Source of the DNA: Diphasiastrum complanatum
Lineage: Eukaryota > Streptophyta > Lycopodiopsida > Lycopodiales > Lycopodiaceae
NCBI GenBank assembly: GCA_029204225.1
Contig: CM055102.1
Span: 36,078,585 to 36,142,584 of the forward strand
DNA: 64,000 nt
Direction of reading: 5' to 3'
Of this stretch, positions 32,231 to 43,811 are shown piece by piece. A program made the translations under genes and the position numbers. Below the pieces are notes generated by a model. The model worked only from the letters and a program-made list of their open reading frames with translations, was not told the DNA's origin and made no database searches. The stretch's first letter is position 1; every line of letters starts with the position of its first letter.

Positions 32231-34940
32231 AATGAACTCAAAATCATTAAATCGAATGAACACGCGACACGTGTCTAGGTGTCATTTCACAATTACTCTA
32301 ATCTTAGATTCACATAGAGCGACAGTACTTACTGGATGATACTTGACATATGATCACACATGCAAAAATTTAGTTGAAATGGCATGGAAATCGAATAATG
32401 TTTTACCTTTTGTGTTCTTGAAATTCGCCACATATCGCTTTTGTGCGCGCTCATTGCTATCTGTTTGCTTGCAAGTATACCTACTCACACACAAGTGCGA
32501 TATTATGTATCTGTCTGTCGTACATATCCATCTTCTGCGCCATTTTGATAGTTAGTTTTGGTTCAGTTCTCACGCGCGCACAAGTGCGATATTCACGCTA
32601 CTACCATGGCCTCTTCCTCATCATCCTCACGAGAATCAGCCTTGAGTTCATTTCTGAGTGACTGGACACTGAATTTGAAATGTTCTTGGTTCTCTGTTTG
32701 GGATAGAGCACCATTCATGAGAGTTATACTAACCCTTTCCATCTTATGCCGTTTCACAATTTCTGACTCATCTAACTTAAGTACTATGATTATTTTGCCA
32801 TTCACCTTTTCATAGGTTATATCATAGAATGTGACGATGTATCTCAGCAAGTAATTTAGATCAACAAATAAATTGTTTGATGAATTATAGAATATTGATC
32901 TTCCATCAGTTTCATACACCTCCTCAATATGAAATGGAGTTCCAGTGATCTTATGCATACCTATGTTTAATGTATCCCTCTCTTTCTTCAAGTGATATGT
33001 CCTAGAGATTGGGACTTTTCTGATTTGAATATGCTTAAAAGCTTTTCTAATAAGTTTAAATATTGTTGCATATGCTTCCCTACTAATACCTGCAAAATCA
33101 CAAGCACCCTGAACTATAGTCTTATCTAAAATATTTTGAATGTCCACCATCAAAGACTCTGCTATTTTACACTTTACATTTGAAATCCTATTGTTCATCA
33201 TGATATGCTCAGTGGATTTGCAAGTCAATATTGTGCCCAATGACATTCCTAGTGAAGCATTGTCTTTCATATTCCGAGGAGCTACTAATGTAGATCTACA
33301 AAAAAAACAGATAGTTAACAGAATATCACCATAGCTGAAATTAAATCCAAATGTCATTGAGAAACTTACAAAATTTAGAATATGCTTACTTGAATGCATG
33401 GATCCTTCTATTTCAATAACCTCCTTTTGAAAGCGTTTGAATATCCTTGTAACTTTGTCGCTTTCGCTTCTTACTTTCAGCCTTCTTCTTTACCAAATCC
33501 ACATCCTTCAGTAATTGTAAGTTCTCAATACGAATAGACTGTAAGACTGATTGCATTTGCTCTAGTTCTGATTTGATATTGATTGCTATCTTCTGTAATG
33601 ATTCATTATTTTTTTTAAGTTGTTCATTTTTTTCTAACATCTTTTGGAGATGAAAATCTCTATTCTGACAATAAGAGGATATCTGAATTAACTCACCTTC
33701 TAAAAAGTGAACTTTATTCATATAAAGTTGTTTTCCATGGTTTTGCTCACAATATCCTAGTAATCCACTATGCCCATTACATATCCATGTAACTAAATGA
33801 GTTATTGAAGAGAATGTGGGATGTGTCAAAGTGCTTGGATCTTGTGGATATAATGTTCCATCTGTCCACAAATCCACGTTTTTCTTTCCTTCTGCCCTAT
33901 AAAGAGAACGATCTTCAGCAGATATTTGAACTCCTTTGCCTCCTCTTCTCTGCAAAGGTGCCAAATCAATAGGGATATTCACATGTAGATGATATAATGT
34001 CATCATCAAAAAAATAATAGAGTAATCAGTTGCATCAAAGTACTATGACCAGATTCTATGAAGCAAAACAAAATACCTATCTTTGATTATATTATATACT
34101 ATGTACGATCAATCCAATCTCCATGCTTGTATGCTTGATTCAAATTTGGAAATGCCGCTCATTTTTTCATTCCAATAGGTGGTTGGCGCTCATATTTCCA
34201 TTCTTGTGGAAGGAATGCATATGTAAACATTTTGCAATTTTTCCTGATTCGAATTTGGGGATGGCGGTCATATTCTAGATCCAGTGAAAATATTGCCCTT
34301 TTCGTAACCAATGGAGAGAATATTTTTGAATTTAGTCAAGTTATACTGCGAACTGTTAACAGATCTTAACTATGACTATAGACACTGTGGTTAGATCATT
34401 GGGAGTTGGGGAGGCCTTGGGAGTGGTGTGGGCAAGCAAATAAACAATATTGTTTTATTTATTTTGATATTTTTGTATATCCTACATGGTATTACTTAAA
34501 GGGTCTTTTTGATATTGAGAACTCCTCTAATTTGAATGATAATTCTCCAAAATAGAGAGCAAGATAGCTTAATCTCAAAAGTGTAATTTACAATTCAAAT
34601 ACCTCTCCTTTTATGGCAAGGAGGGTCTTCCATAAGTGTCTACTAACTTATGGGACTAATCTGTTCCTAGCCTTTCTAGAACTTCTAACTTAGGATTTAG
34701 AACTTCAATTTTTTTAACTTAGGACAACTTAAGATAAAATATTTCTAATCTTAAGTTTTCTAAGTCTAAGTTCTAAATCTAAGTTTAAGCTATTTTATTA
34801 TTATTTAAGCTTCTACTCATGGACTTACAAAACATGTGCCATGGCTTAAAGTTTATTGACAAATACTCATACGTGGTCTTACAAAACACATGCCACGAAG
34901 TTTTATTATTTTTTTATCTTCTCTGTGTTAGCACAGTTGC
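32231..34940. mobile_element. 2.7-kb insert splitting a family-C LTR
   Basis: The C LTR is interrupted exactly between bases corresponding to 29847 and about 29949 of the left copy. The 2710-base insert carries the unknown minus-strand gene and, at 34690-34783, an inverted repeat (CTTAGGATTTAGAACTT with AAGTTCTAAATCTAAG). No terminal inverted repeats or duplicated target were seen. The missing 100 LTR bases argue for insertion with deletion. Confidence 0.5.
32593..34009 (-). pseudogene. Intron-containing gene of unknown family, one stop codon
   Basis: Exon a runs 34009-33390 and exon b 33295-32593. A 94-base intron (33389-33296) has GTAAGC at its start and TTTTTTTTGTAG at its end. Splicing joins the frame of the upstream ORF (198 codons) to that of the downstream ORF, with a single TGA about 20 bases after the upstream ORF would otherwise continue, so the copy is probably dead or the call is slightly wrong. 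Exon a encodes a long charged coiled coil from about residue 105 (ELIQISSYCQNRDFHLQKML and on) ending in a basic KKRKRQS. Exon b encodes about 230 residues with SREAYATIFKLIRKAFK, HKITGTPFHIEEV, VLKLDESEIVKRHKMERVSI and an acidic tail. I recognise no named family. It lies inside a split LTR, so it arrived as part of an insertion. It could belong to a DNA transposon. Confidence 0.55.
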
Positions 34941-35055
34941 TAACAGTCACGTCCTGATCACAACCATATATAGTAAACCAAATAAACTGTACACTAATTA
35001 CATCATCACATTTAGAGCTTACACTAATGAATCAGATCACAAGCTGAATTCTAAC
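34941..35055 (-). repeat. Family-C LTR fragment (5' part in LTR sense)
   Basis: Matches the last 115 bases of the C LTR from the CACGTCC-GATCACAACC stretch to TTCTAAC. It completes the fragment at 31977-32230. Confidence 0.88.
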
Positions 35056-35335
35056 TGCACTTCCATCACTTGTGACTGCCAAAATGTGTGTACCTCCAAG
35101 CTAGCCCATATTTCCCTCCGAACGAGAAATTTCCAAGATACAAATGTGTGTGTCAATGTAGCTATCACCTGACTCGACAATGTCACTGCCGATCATACCT
35201 GTGAGAGCGTTCCCCCAAAACTCCACTTGACGTTGGTTGGTTCGAACCCCAAGAGTTGAATCTGATCACAAAATTTTTTCACCTGTAACCAGCATATTAT
35301 GCCAACCTCTCACCTGTATTGCTTGTGTTGAATTT

Positions 35336-36146
35336 CACACGTGTGAATTGTCCACTACATATACTTGTGATCTCCTAAGGTGTGTAGATGCACCAAGATC
35401 AAGACTAGATTGAGATTCAAGATCTATCTTTGATTCTATGGCAAAAACACACTACTACATGCATTCAATCACTTCCAACTCTCACTCACACGTGTGGGAA
35501 GTGTTCCAAAAGTATTCTAAGTAAAAACAAGCTGCTCTCCTCAGGTAGAGAGAGAAAAACCATCATGAGCTCTCGGGTAGAGAGAGAAAGCTAGAAATTC
35601 AATGACACTCAAAATCCACTCAATCTCAAAATCAATTAGATCCAAAAGGAGGAGTACAATGATACTAATAGATTCATGAGCTACCACTATGCTTAACTAT
35701 GATTGGATCACACTTTGCCACCTCTTAATCCTATTGGACCATTAATCCATGCACCTCTAAATTCTATTGGACTATATTCAAGCACACCTCAGTTTTCTAT
35801 TGGACCTCACAAGGTTCCACCTCTAAATCCTATTGGACCTCTTAAGCTTCATCAAACAAAAGCATGACACTTGTCTACACTCTAATTGGCACAAGTTTGG
35901 CTCTATTTTGGCTCAATAGTGGCATTATAAGTGGAAATGGATAATTTGCCATCTATGCCAAATTTGACCCTATCAACATCCTACACCTAAATGCTTGACT
36001 ATGAAATTCTATGAGACCCCTATATCAAACATTTTGATTTACTCTACAATTCTCCACATGTGGGAACATCCTCCACACATGTGAGATTCACTTACAAACT
36101 TCTATCATAAAAAAATACCAAGCTAGATTTTTGCCAATTTCTCACA
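35336..36146 (-). repeat. Solo LTR of family B (Copia-2 type), 811 bp
   Basis: Reverse-complement copy of the Copia-2 LTR with both ends intact. It is flanked by the 5-bp duplication GCTTG (35331-35335 and 36147-36151). No internal sequence is attached. It arose by LTR-LTR recombination of a Copia-2-like insertion inside the family-C internal region. It is slightly shorter than the Copia-2 LTRs (811 against 820). Confidence 0.96.
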
Positions 36147-36151
36147 GCTTG

Positions 36152-37712
36152 CCCTCTCAAAATTGTTGCCAATGATGAGTAGTCACGCCGTCAAACTGCA
36201 CTTTTGTCGCCAAAACTAGCTTTCTCCACACAATTCCGCTACCATTCGCCCCCATACTGCATTTACTGCTTCTAAACACCTTGTTACCCTATCAAGAGTA
36301 AGTAATAATGATTTCGAAGCGATAATGCCTCATTGTACCGACCTGTAGCAGGTTTCACCAGCCAAAAATAGTGCCAAATTTGGCCCTACGGTACCCAAAT
36401 AGCAAATGTAGCCCATCACTAGGTCACCCGCACTCCGCTTGATATAATGGTGATAAAAAATATCCCAAAATGCGTTTCTCTCTGTTCTGTGACGTTGCTC
36501 TTTTTGCTAGCTCTGAGCAGCCAGTTTCAGGGGTCATTTTGGCCCAAGGATGGCCAAAAATATGCCTTCTAGCCAAAGTTATCCTTCTCCAAAGGATGCC
36601 CTTGCAAAATTGAACTGGAACTTCATTCAAAAGTTTCTTAATGAGGAAATGGCATTTTGCCCTTCGGGTCCCTTCAGGCCCTTTCTTTTGAAGATTTTTA
36701 ATGAAGGGAAGGCCAGTTTTACCCTTCACCCTTTCAAAGGCCCTTCCAGCACAAATCTTCACCATTGGTTTCAATATGAGGGCTGATGTAATTCCCTGAA
36801 CTTCCAATCCTGCTCGTCGATCATGATGGACCTTGATCCAATGGCCACACTCCATCTCGCACGCCAACTTACCTTCCTCCAAGCGCTAACACCTTTGAAG
36901 CACTAGCAAGCCATTTGTGTTGGCCGCACGACCTGATCCGCAAGTTCCCACGACCCCTTCTCCACTCTTCTTCATGTTGATTTCCAACGATGGCCGCCCT
37001 GCTGATCACTCCATCTCCTCCAACACTCAACGGCCACCCACAGCTTCTTGTAGGCTGATTCTCCTTACTAGGGTGCCCTTATCTAGTTCTTCACAGCTTC
37101 AGAATTGCCCATCTGGAGAGAAAGATCATTGCTTTTCAGCCTGTAAACCCTAGCTGAGCAAGGAAAGAGATTTCATGGGCATTTTTCCACATTTTTCAGT
37201 GGTTCTTCTTGCAGCTTCCTACACCACTGAGGCCTCCTACCTTCAATGATCTGATCCATATTATAGTTCTCCAATTGATGCGGTATTGATTGCAAACAAA
37301 CTGATTTTCCCAAAAAAATTCGTCAACACCCCACAAAACTGGAAATTTTTGAAATTTCCTCCATTTTCCTGTAAATTGTTATGGCTCTCCGTCACTGCTC
37401 TTTGCATCGCCATGCAAGCCCCGTTGCGCCAAACGGCTATCCACACAGTGAATAACATAGCCAACACCGATGATTTTCCCAAAACCACCGAACTGCAAGA
37501 TTCTTTATGAATTCTCCCTGAAATCCACCTACGACGATCGTTTTGATCTTCCCCGAAGCTCCGATCGAAGGAACTTTGTTGTCTCTTGCCATCCGGACTG
37601 CCTATACCCTGTATGGAGTCCTCTCTTTTGAGACGCTTTGAGTGTTATTTCTCTTGGTGAAAGACGCTATCCCATAGCTCCACCGGATCGTGCATACCTG
37701 CAACACCCTGTA
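36152..37712. other. Family-C internal region, right (5' leader side)
   Basis: Next to the primer site. A minus-strand frame of 152 codons at 36882-36424 is open but has no recognisable domain. Plus-strand frames here are equally plausible shadows. No gag motif was seen. Confidence 0.45.
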
Positions 37713-37724
37713 GCTCTGATACCA
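37713..37724 (-). other. Primer-binding site of family-C element
   Basis: On the minus strand TGGTATCAGAGC follows the LTR end GGAATTTCAACA. It is a perfect match to the copia primer site, which fixes the minus orientation of the element and its copia-like replication. Confidence 0.92.
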
Positions 37725-38194
37725 TGTTGAAATTCCAATAGAATCTAGTGCAATATGCAGATCACATATCACAATCACTGTAGCCACTCCTCACAAGCTC
37801 TCAAAGATGGCACAACATAAGTTATTAGATTACAAAGAAACACTATACATATAGAGTATTCACAAACTGCATGAAAAGGCAGGTGTCCTAAAATTGGCCT
37901 ACCACCTGTCAAACTAAGGTCGGGCCCAATATGGCCAAATTCGACCAACAAACTTGGGACATGCCCCCAAGTATAGCAAGTACTGTAAATAACTCTGTAC
38001 AGGCTAATTCTTCCTATGTGTGGCTACCCGGCTAACCCAAGTAGCCATCTACGGCATCAGTGCCCGATCAATATATCCTAACGAGTCACGTCTCGATCAC
38101 AACCATATACAATAAACCAAATAAATTGTACACTAATTACATCATCACATTTAGAGCTTATACTAATGAACCAGATCACAAGCTGATTTCTAAC
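37725..38194 (-). repeat. Family-C LTR, right copy (5' LTR, 470 bp)
   Basis: Same 470-base length as the left copy, with the LTR end next to the primer site. Further fragments of the family lie at 43124-43268. Confidence 0.92.
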
Positions 38195-40059
38195 TATAGC
38201 CTATAAAGACTCAAACATGTAGGTTATGAGAAAAACGTACAAAAAATTTCTTAGTATGTGAATTAAAAATTTGGTAGGCTTTTTTCAATGGATTATAAGT
38301 TTTTTGCAAGCACCTACATTATTACTCATGTTAGGGTTTATAGGTATAATACTTATGTAAATTGTCAAAAATTTTACAATATTGTTTTTTGGCAAATCAG
38401 GTCGGTTTTCTTATAGTTTGCCAATTTCTTGAGCATGGTGTTCAAGATTCAAGTTGGTGAAACTGGAGTGAATGCTTCCATCAAAGGTATGAGTAACGTA
38501 TTTAGAAATGGTTTTAAGATAAATGCTCCATAGCAAGAGCACAATCTATCATATTGCGTAACTCCGCGAAGTTGGTTGCATAAATGGATTTGAAAAGAGT
38601 TGGTTGAAGCACATTTTTAATAGGCGTTTGAAGAAAATTTCCATAATAGTTCAAACAATTTCTATACTCAGATTTTGTCTTCAGAACCAATGCCAAGGAT
38701 TGTTGATTGAATTGTTGTACAGATCCAGTTTGTTTGAGAGATTCGAATTAGCTGTAGACCACGAAGTATATTGTCTATTTGTAATGAAAAAGACTAATGT
38801 CTTTTTAATCCGTAGTCAAGCTATACTAATCAATTTTGGAGGAAAATCTGTCTAAGCTGACCTTGACGAAACGGAGGAACAGGTTCGGGATAAATTATAT
38901 GCTTGTATGTGATCCTAACTGAGATTTTATGAACAAAGTTCATAACTTTAGGATTAATATTAAATAAACGACTCTTGAAGGTAATCTTCTCAGGCATGTA
39001 CCCGGTAAGGGAATTTGATTCCTTGGTACTATGCTATTTAGCCACTTGACCCTGGAGTATGGGTACTCTCAATGAATTGAGTTAAATGGTGTTTGTGGGT
39101 TTTTTTTTTTCGACTCGGTGGAATACCGGTAAGTTTGTTATCTTATTATTGATGATTTCGATCACTAAGATTAGGCAGGGCAAAGCTTTTAGGAAGATAC
39201 TCGTTAAAGTGATTTTGTAACAAACTACTGGAGTAAGACTCGATAATGTTTGGAGGTAACTCTTTATACGATGCACGAGCCTTTGTCAAATACCATAAAA
39301 GCGGTACCCAAATCCCAATTTTGTGGATTTTTCATACTTTCATTATGTATCAGGTAACTTTAACGAAGTAATGCTAAAGCCAGTGTCATGAAAAGGAAAA
39401 CAAACTAGCATTTATTTGTGTCTAAGGAGTTTCTAGTGCCTTAGCTGATGAAATTTTTTGGGAGACTGAAAAATCTAAGGGAGGAAGAAAAATGGACACT
39501 TGAGTTAGTAAATGAGTTGTGTTATGTGATCTGGATTTCTCGGGGAACTCCTATGGAAAGTTAATTGGTGGAACAGATAGTGTGAAGAGAATTCACTAAA
39601 AACTATTTGTTTTAAGTTATGTTGCTTGTAAGTCACATGATTCATGAGTCCTTTGGATATATCGATAAAAATCGTGTGCATAGGATATACAAAATTCTTG
39701 GAAGAGTATTTCTCAGATTGAGAAACACTCAATTTATTAGTGATTGTATCCTAGAGTGTTCAATTGGATACCAAATCATAATGGTTCCAAGAATGATAAT
39801 TGAGTTTTTCGAAATTCAGTAGATTTTGGTTGGGCATGCACTCCAATATTTCTTAATGATTAAGTATATTATTAGATTCCAATAAATTATGATTTGAATA
39901 ATTTACTAACTATTGATTGAGTTGACAAAAGCATTGAGTTAATAGATCAACCATTAAATGATATCTTAAAATTACTCTATAACAATAACATCGGGATATT
40001 GTACTTTGAAAAAAATCATCTCATGTATATCAAAATCTGAGGGCTACATCATGTATCAC
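38195..40059. other. Spacer, no assigned gene
   Basis: AT-rich. A minus-strand stretch around 38700-38514 (VLKTKSEYRNCLNYYGNFLQ) is open for 60 codons and not recognised. Nothing else is supported. Confidence 0.4.
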
Positions 40060-40418
40060 CTCCAAGAATGATTTTATGTATAGACGCAAACCATCCACAA
40101 CTGAATGCATTGTCTTGCTGCAAGGGCTGAAATATTACAAAGTATAATTATTAATCCAAAATTCAATATAAGTTTTAACTGCATGGTACAGTGTAGATAA
40201 AATATCAATGAAAAGATTTCCTTACCTTTGCATCAACAATCTCCAAATCTGTATTTACATCGACTCCATCCGGCCAGGGAAATAGCTCCACCATTCTCTT
40301 ATACATGGTTTCCACATGTGAATGGGTGGCATTCAAAGAATTTATTTTCATGCACACAAGAATGAAGCTTCCAGTTGAATCGACTTTCAAAGAGATTATG
40401 TGCACTCTCCAATGTTTG
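40060..40418 (-). pseudogene. Ulp1-like (C48) cysteine peptidase, two exons
   Basis: Exon a, 40418-40227, is preceded by TTTGTTGTCAG and followed by GTAAGG. It encodes KHWRVHIISLKVDSTGSFIL with the HW typical of the Ulp1 catalytic His, then INSLNATHSHVE, where family members usually have YDSL (the Asp is Asn here). Exon b, 40126-40060, is preceded by ATATTTCAG and followed by GTGATA. It encodes PLQQDNAFSCGWFASIHKII, with the Gln and the Cys of the Q-x-CG-F motif. The intron is 100 bases and phases agree. Only this core is readable; no start or stop is assigned. Ulp1 peptidases remove SUMO, but such domains are also carried by several plant DNA transposons, which fits this setting better. Confidence 0.55.
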
Positions 40419-41396
40419 CTGACAACAAATCACAACCGAGTGATTAGAATTTAAAATTCTAAAATAGATGAAAGTGACTTATTTTTTATAATATAGAATG
40501 ATGAAGATATTTGCCTCTACCCTTATATGCTTGATGATTTTTTTTACTGATCCTAGCATGTAGTTGTGAATGTCCAAAATATAGAGATATAAAATTAATG
40601 TCTTTGGTGACGCCATATGTATATTATGTACAAAATATGTCACATCTTGTGTGCACGAGTTTTAATGTTATATGGTTTGGAGCGCTTTATCTTTTAAAGG
40701 GGATATAACTCTGATAATAGAGTATCGTTGTCACATGTCTCAGGTTCAGGAGTGTGTGGAGTTTCACCCTTCTCTACCCTGGCCTCCTCCCCTGTTGTTT
40801 TCCCTTTTTTGAGGCCCTTAAGCTTCATCACCTGCCCCTTCATTTTTCACATCCACATGTACATCCTCCTGCTCTTCCTTCTCCTGTTGGTCCTGCGCTG
40901 TTTGGTGGGGACTGAATCCACGTCTGGGTCCTTGTTCAGTTGTTGGTCTTCATGCAAGAAACTACCCACAGGGGGGCTCTTGGTCGACATAGGGCTATTT
41001 GTACCTGATTATGCGAGGTCAGAGAAGGAAAATGACAGATTTTAGATTTCATCTCAATAATGTCAGATTTCAAATTCAAGTTCAATTTTGGTAAGTCTTT
41101 TTTATCGAGATTTAGACTAAGACAACAACCAATAGTACCAATTTTGGTACTTAGGAGAACAAATAAGTACCTCGAACACAAAAAAAATCTAGAACCAAGA
41201 ACAAAAAAATCCTGGAATACAACGAATAAAAAATTATCCACAACCCACAAAACTTTGGTACTCCGGGAGAACCAAAAGTACCAAGAACCCACCAAGAGAA
41301 AGAGATAGAAAGAAAGCATGAAGAGTGTTAGTCAAAATTCCCGAACCATATGGTTGTATCCTATTCGAAAAGTCTTTCTTACCACAAAAAAAGCAC
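40419..41396. other. Spacer, possible further transposon coding sequence
   Basis: The minus strand at about 40990-40790 reads a charged, Arg/Lys-rich stretch including TKQRRTNRRRRAGGCTCGCEK, which might be an upstream exon of the Ulp1-like gene. Otherwise unassigned; A-rich repeats of CAAGAAC/AAAAAATC occur at 41180-41290. Confidence 0.3.
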
Positions 41397-42765
41397 TTAA
41401 TTTTTTTTCTTCATCTTTGAAGTAGAAGCTTGAGAGGAATCATCATCCTCTCCATATTTGTTCTCGTCTTTAGATTTGTCTTTAGAGAAATGTTGGTGTT
41501 GATTCTTGCCCCTCCCTTTGTGCTTGTCTTTGACAAATGGAGCTTTGCCTCTTTCATTATGATTGAGTGATAGCTTGTCCATCCTCATAAGCTTGTTCTC
41601 TTGTCTTGGCTCCAACAATAAGAACACCTTGCAAGGCCTCCAAACTTGGTAGATCCTCCTGGATAGCATAGGATTGGACAAGATTTTCATATTCATCTCG
41701 TAAGCCATTGAGAATGACTTGAACTAGCTCACTTTGTTTGATGGTGTCTCCAATATAAGCAAGCTCTATATGGATGTCTTTGACTCTCAATACATAATTT
41801 GTTGCACTCTCATCACTCCTTTGGCAAATTTAGAAGATTTGGTTCCTTAGAGGGAGGAGCCTAGAGGTATTCTTGCAACAAAATGTGAGATCAACCTCAC
41901 TAGCTTTTTCAATCTCTCTCAAACTAGATCAACAAAAAGGTGGAGTATAGGAAAAGTTTGGGTCAAACTCTCATTAGCACGTGGAAAGCACTCAAAGAAT
42001 CCACAAATCACTCAAATACAGTCGACATGCATGAAACCATGTGGCTATGACCTCAAAACTGTGTCTAGATCTCAAATAGATGAGATTGGCAAGCCTTAAT
42101 TTGAGTTTTAGGATCAATCAAATGGATCAAACCAAAAGTGTCCAACCAGGTCTAGGTGCCCTACCTACCCTCATTCAATAGGCTATAGCTTTTTATTGGC
42201 TCATCCAAATGGTATGAAACAAATTGCATTGGAATCTTTCTTTTCTAGCTTTCCAACAAGCTATCAAGCATAGATTTTGGATCTAACTTGGAGGAGAACT
42301 TATCAACCAAATTTGGCTGACCCTCACACGTGTCTGAGCACTGGAATCCGTAAAGTACTAAATTAGGTCCAATCAATGTCCTATTGACCTTCTTGGTCCA
42401 AAAATCTCTAAGATGGCTAGGAAGTCTCTCTCAAAGTTGATTTCAAGGCATAAATCACACAAAACTTGATGGATACATGTGAATCTTAGGCTGGCTCTGA
42501 CACCATGTAAAATTTTCACATGTGTGGGACCTTTCTTAAGAAGATCATTACTGACATTCATCTTCACACAATGTAATGCTAGTCTTGGCCTTTTCTTGTC
42601 CTTCACCAATTCTTGTCCACCTAGAGGTTCATTCTCTTTATCTAGGACAAGATCAAAGAGGTCTTGGAGCACTAGGAGTGACTCCATCCTCACTTTCCAT
42701 ATTGAGTAGTTTGTAGAATTTAACCCCTCACTAGGTTCCAAGAGGAATGCTCCAATACATCCCAT
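41397..42765 (-). pseudogene. Rearranged copia gag: N-part, LTR tail, leader, then middle part
   Basis: Reading leftward: Gag N-terminus from 42765 (LNSTNYSIWKVRMESLL, ALHCVKMNVSND). It breaks at about 42529 into 23 bases of LTR end (42528-42506), a primer site variant TGGTGTCAGAGCC (42505-42493) and a copia leader to about 41890. It then resumes Gag in the middle (RDIHIELAYIGD-like, VQVILNGLRDEYENLVQSYA), with half a zinc knuckle at about 41400. The sequence is close to Copia-2. It is a product of template switching or end joining, not an intact element. Confidence 0.8.
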
Positions 42766-43123
42766 CTTGCTAGTGACTTGTACAATGGATATACTTCTCA
42801 GCCCTCCCTAATTTCTTTTCTAGAATTTTTCTCACTTGCAACTAAACTCTCTTTAATTTAATCCTATTACACAAAGTCTAATATCAATAATGGCTTTTGA
42901 TATTTGATGTTTTCTCTTTTATTCCCATAAATAATCTCACCAAGATTGTGTAGAAAAATTATAACGATCCTATCAATAATGGAACATTAAATGTAGGTGC
43001 AACAGCTCCCCACACATGTGAAAAGTACATCTGCATGCCAATACCAAATATAGATCTCAAATTTTGAAGCAATCACTTAGTATAGGCTCGCTCTCTGAAA
43101 ACTAGCATCAAACTTACTATAAT
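42766..43123. other. Spacer without recognisable gene
   Basis: AT-rich flank; nothing recognised. A CACACATGTG site lies near 43015. Confidence 0.45.
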
Positions 43124-43268
43124 GTAATAACTCTGTACAGGCTAATTCTTCCTATGTGTGGCTACCCGGCTAACCCAAGTAGCCGCCTACGGGATCAATA
43201 CCCAACTGATATGACAATAGTGGGTCACATCCCGATAACAACCAAAAACTGTAAATCCTAATTAACTG
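43124..43268 (-). repeat. Family-C LTR fragment
   Basis: Matches the middle part of the C LTR (roughly 29851-29995), including the stretch CTGTACAGGCTAATTC and GTGGCTACCCGGCTAACCC. It covers the portion missing from the split C LTR. Confidence 0.8.
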
Positions 43269-43289
43269 AAGATAAAGTTATGGCTAATC

Positions 43290-43400
43290 AAAGATTTTGA
43301 TGATGTGGAATATCGCTATGACGTGAGAATAGAGAAGTTTTCTTTACCAGAATGCAGATCCTCATGTGATGGAGATATTCCACATCATCAAATGCCACAT
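43290..43400. repeat. Single outlying unit of the 91-bp repeat
   Basis: ATATCGCTATGACGTGAGAATAGAGAAGTT... through TCATGTGATGGAGATATTCC matches the unit of the array 400 bases downstream, with inverted GATGTGGAATAT / ATATTCCACATC at its ends. Confidence 0.6.
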
Positions 43401-43811
43401 CATCAAATGCTTACCTTGTACTATAAATCTTCGATCTACCATAACTTTCTTATTTGAACTTTGATAGAGATGAGGTCAAAAGCAAAATTGATCTACTCCA
43501 TGCATAGAATATGATGGAATGTTTATATCTTGCTAATGAGTATATAAAAACTAAGAGCTTGCATTTTTATTTCATAATTGAGTTTTTTTTAATTTGCATT
43601 TTCAAATTTGAAAAAAGCATAAAAGCAAAATTTAGACCCAACTTCAAGTTTATTATTTTATTTTAATAGTTTAAGGGAAGAGGATTTGAACCTCTACAAG
43701 ATTAAGCCCTGTCTTCCAAACCCTTAATCGTACACAAAGGGGTGGTTAATCTATTATAGACATTTGCAACAAAGGCAAATAGAACTTATACCACATCATC
43801 AAATATCCGTA

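Larger units (their letters stand above)
29594..38194 (-). mobile_element. Family-C LTR element(s), large and without recognisable pol
   Basis: Two 470-bp LTR copies at 29594-30063 and 37725-38194, both minus-oriented. The right copy is followed (reading minus) by a perfect primer site, so it is the 5' LTR. A third C LTR, split in two, lies between them (31977-32230 and 34941-35055). The internal regions (30064-31976 and 35056-37712) have no recognisable gag, integrase or RT. This could be a LARD-type non-autonomous element or two elements sharing a middle LTR. A target-site duplication could not be confirmed. Confidence 0.7.

Noticed and set aside
33413-34009. Frameshift near the end of the 198-codon ORF as an alternative to a stop codon
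   Set aside because: The 94-base intron with consensus ends links the upstream frame to the downstream one with only one TGA, so a frameshift is not needed.
36424-36882. 152-codon minus ORF in the family-C internal region
   Set aside because: Possible, but without any recognisable motif and with open frames on the other strand too, I did not call it a gene.
40728-41045. 105-codon plus-strand ORF rich in Leu and Phe
   Set aside because: It is likely a shadow of a charged minus-strand coding stretch (Arg/Lys-rich) upstream of the Ulp1-like exons.
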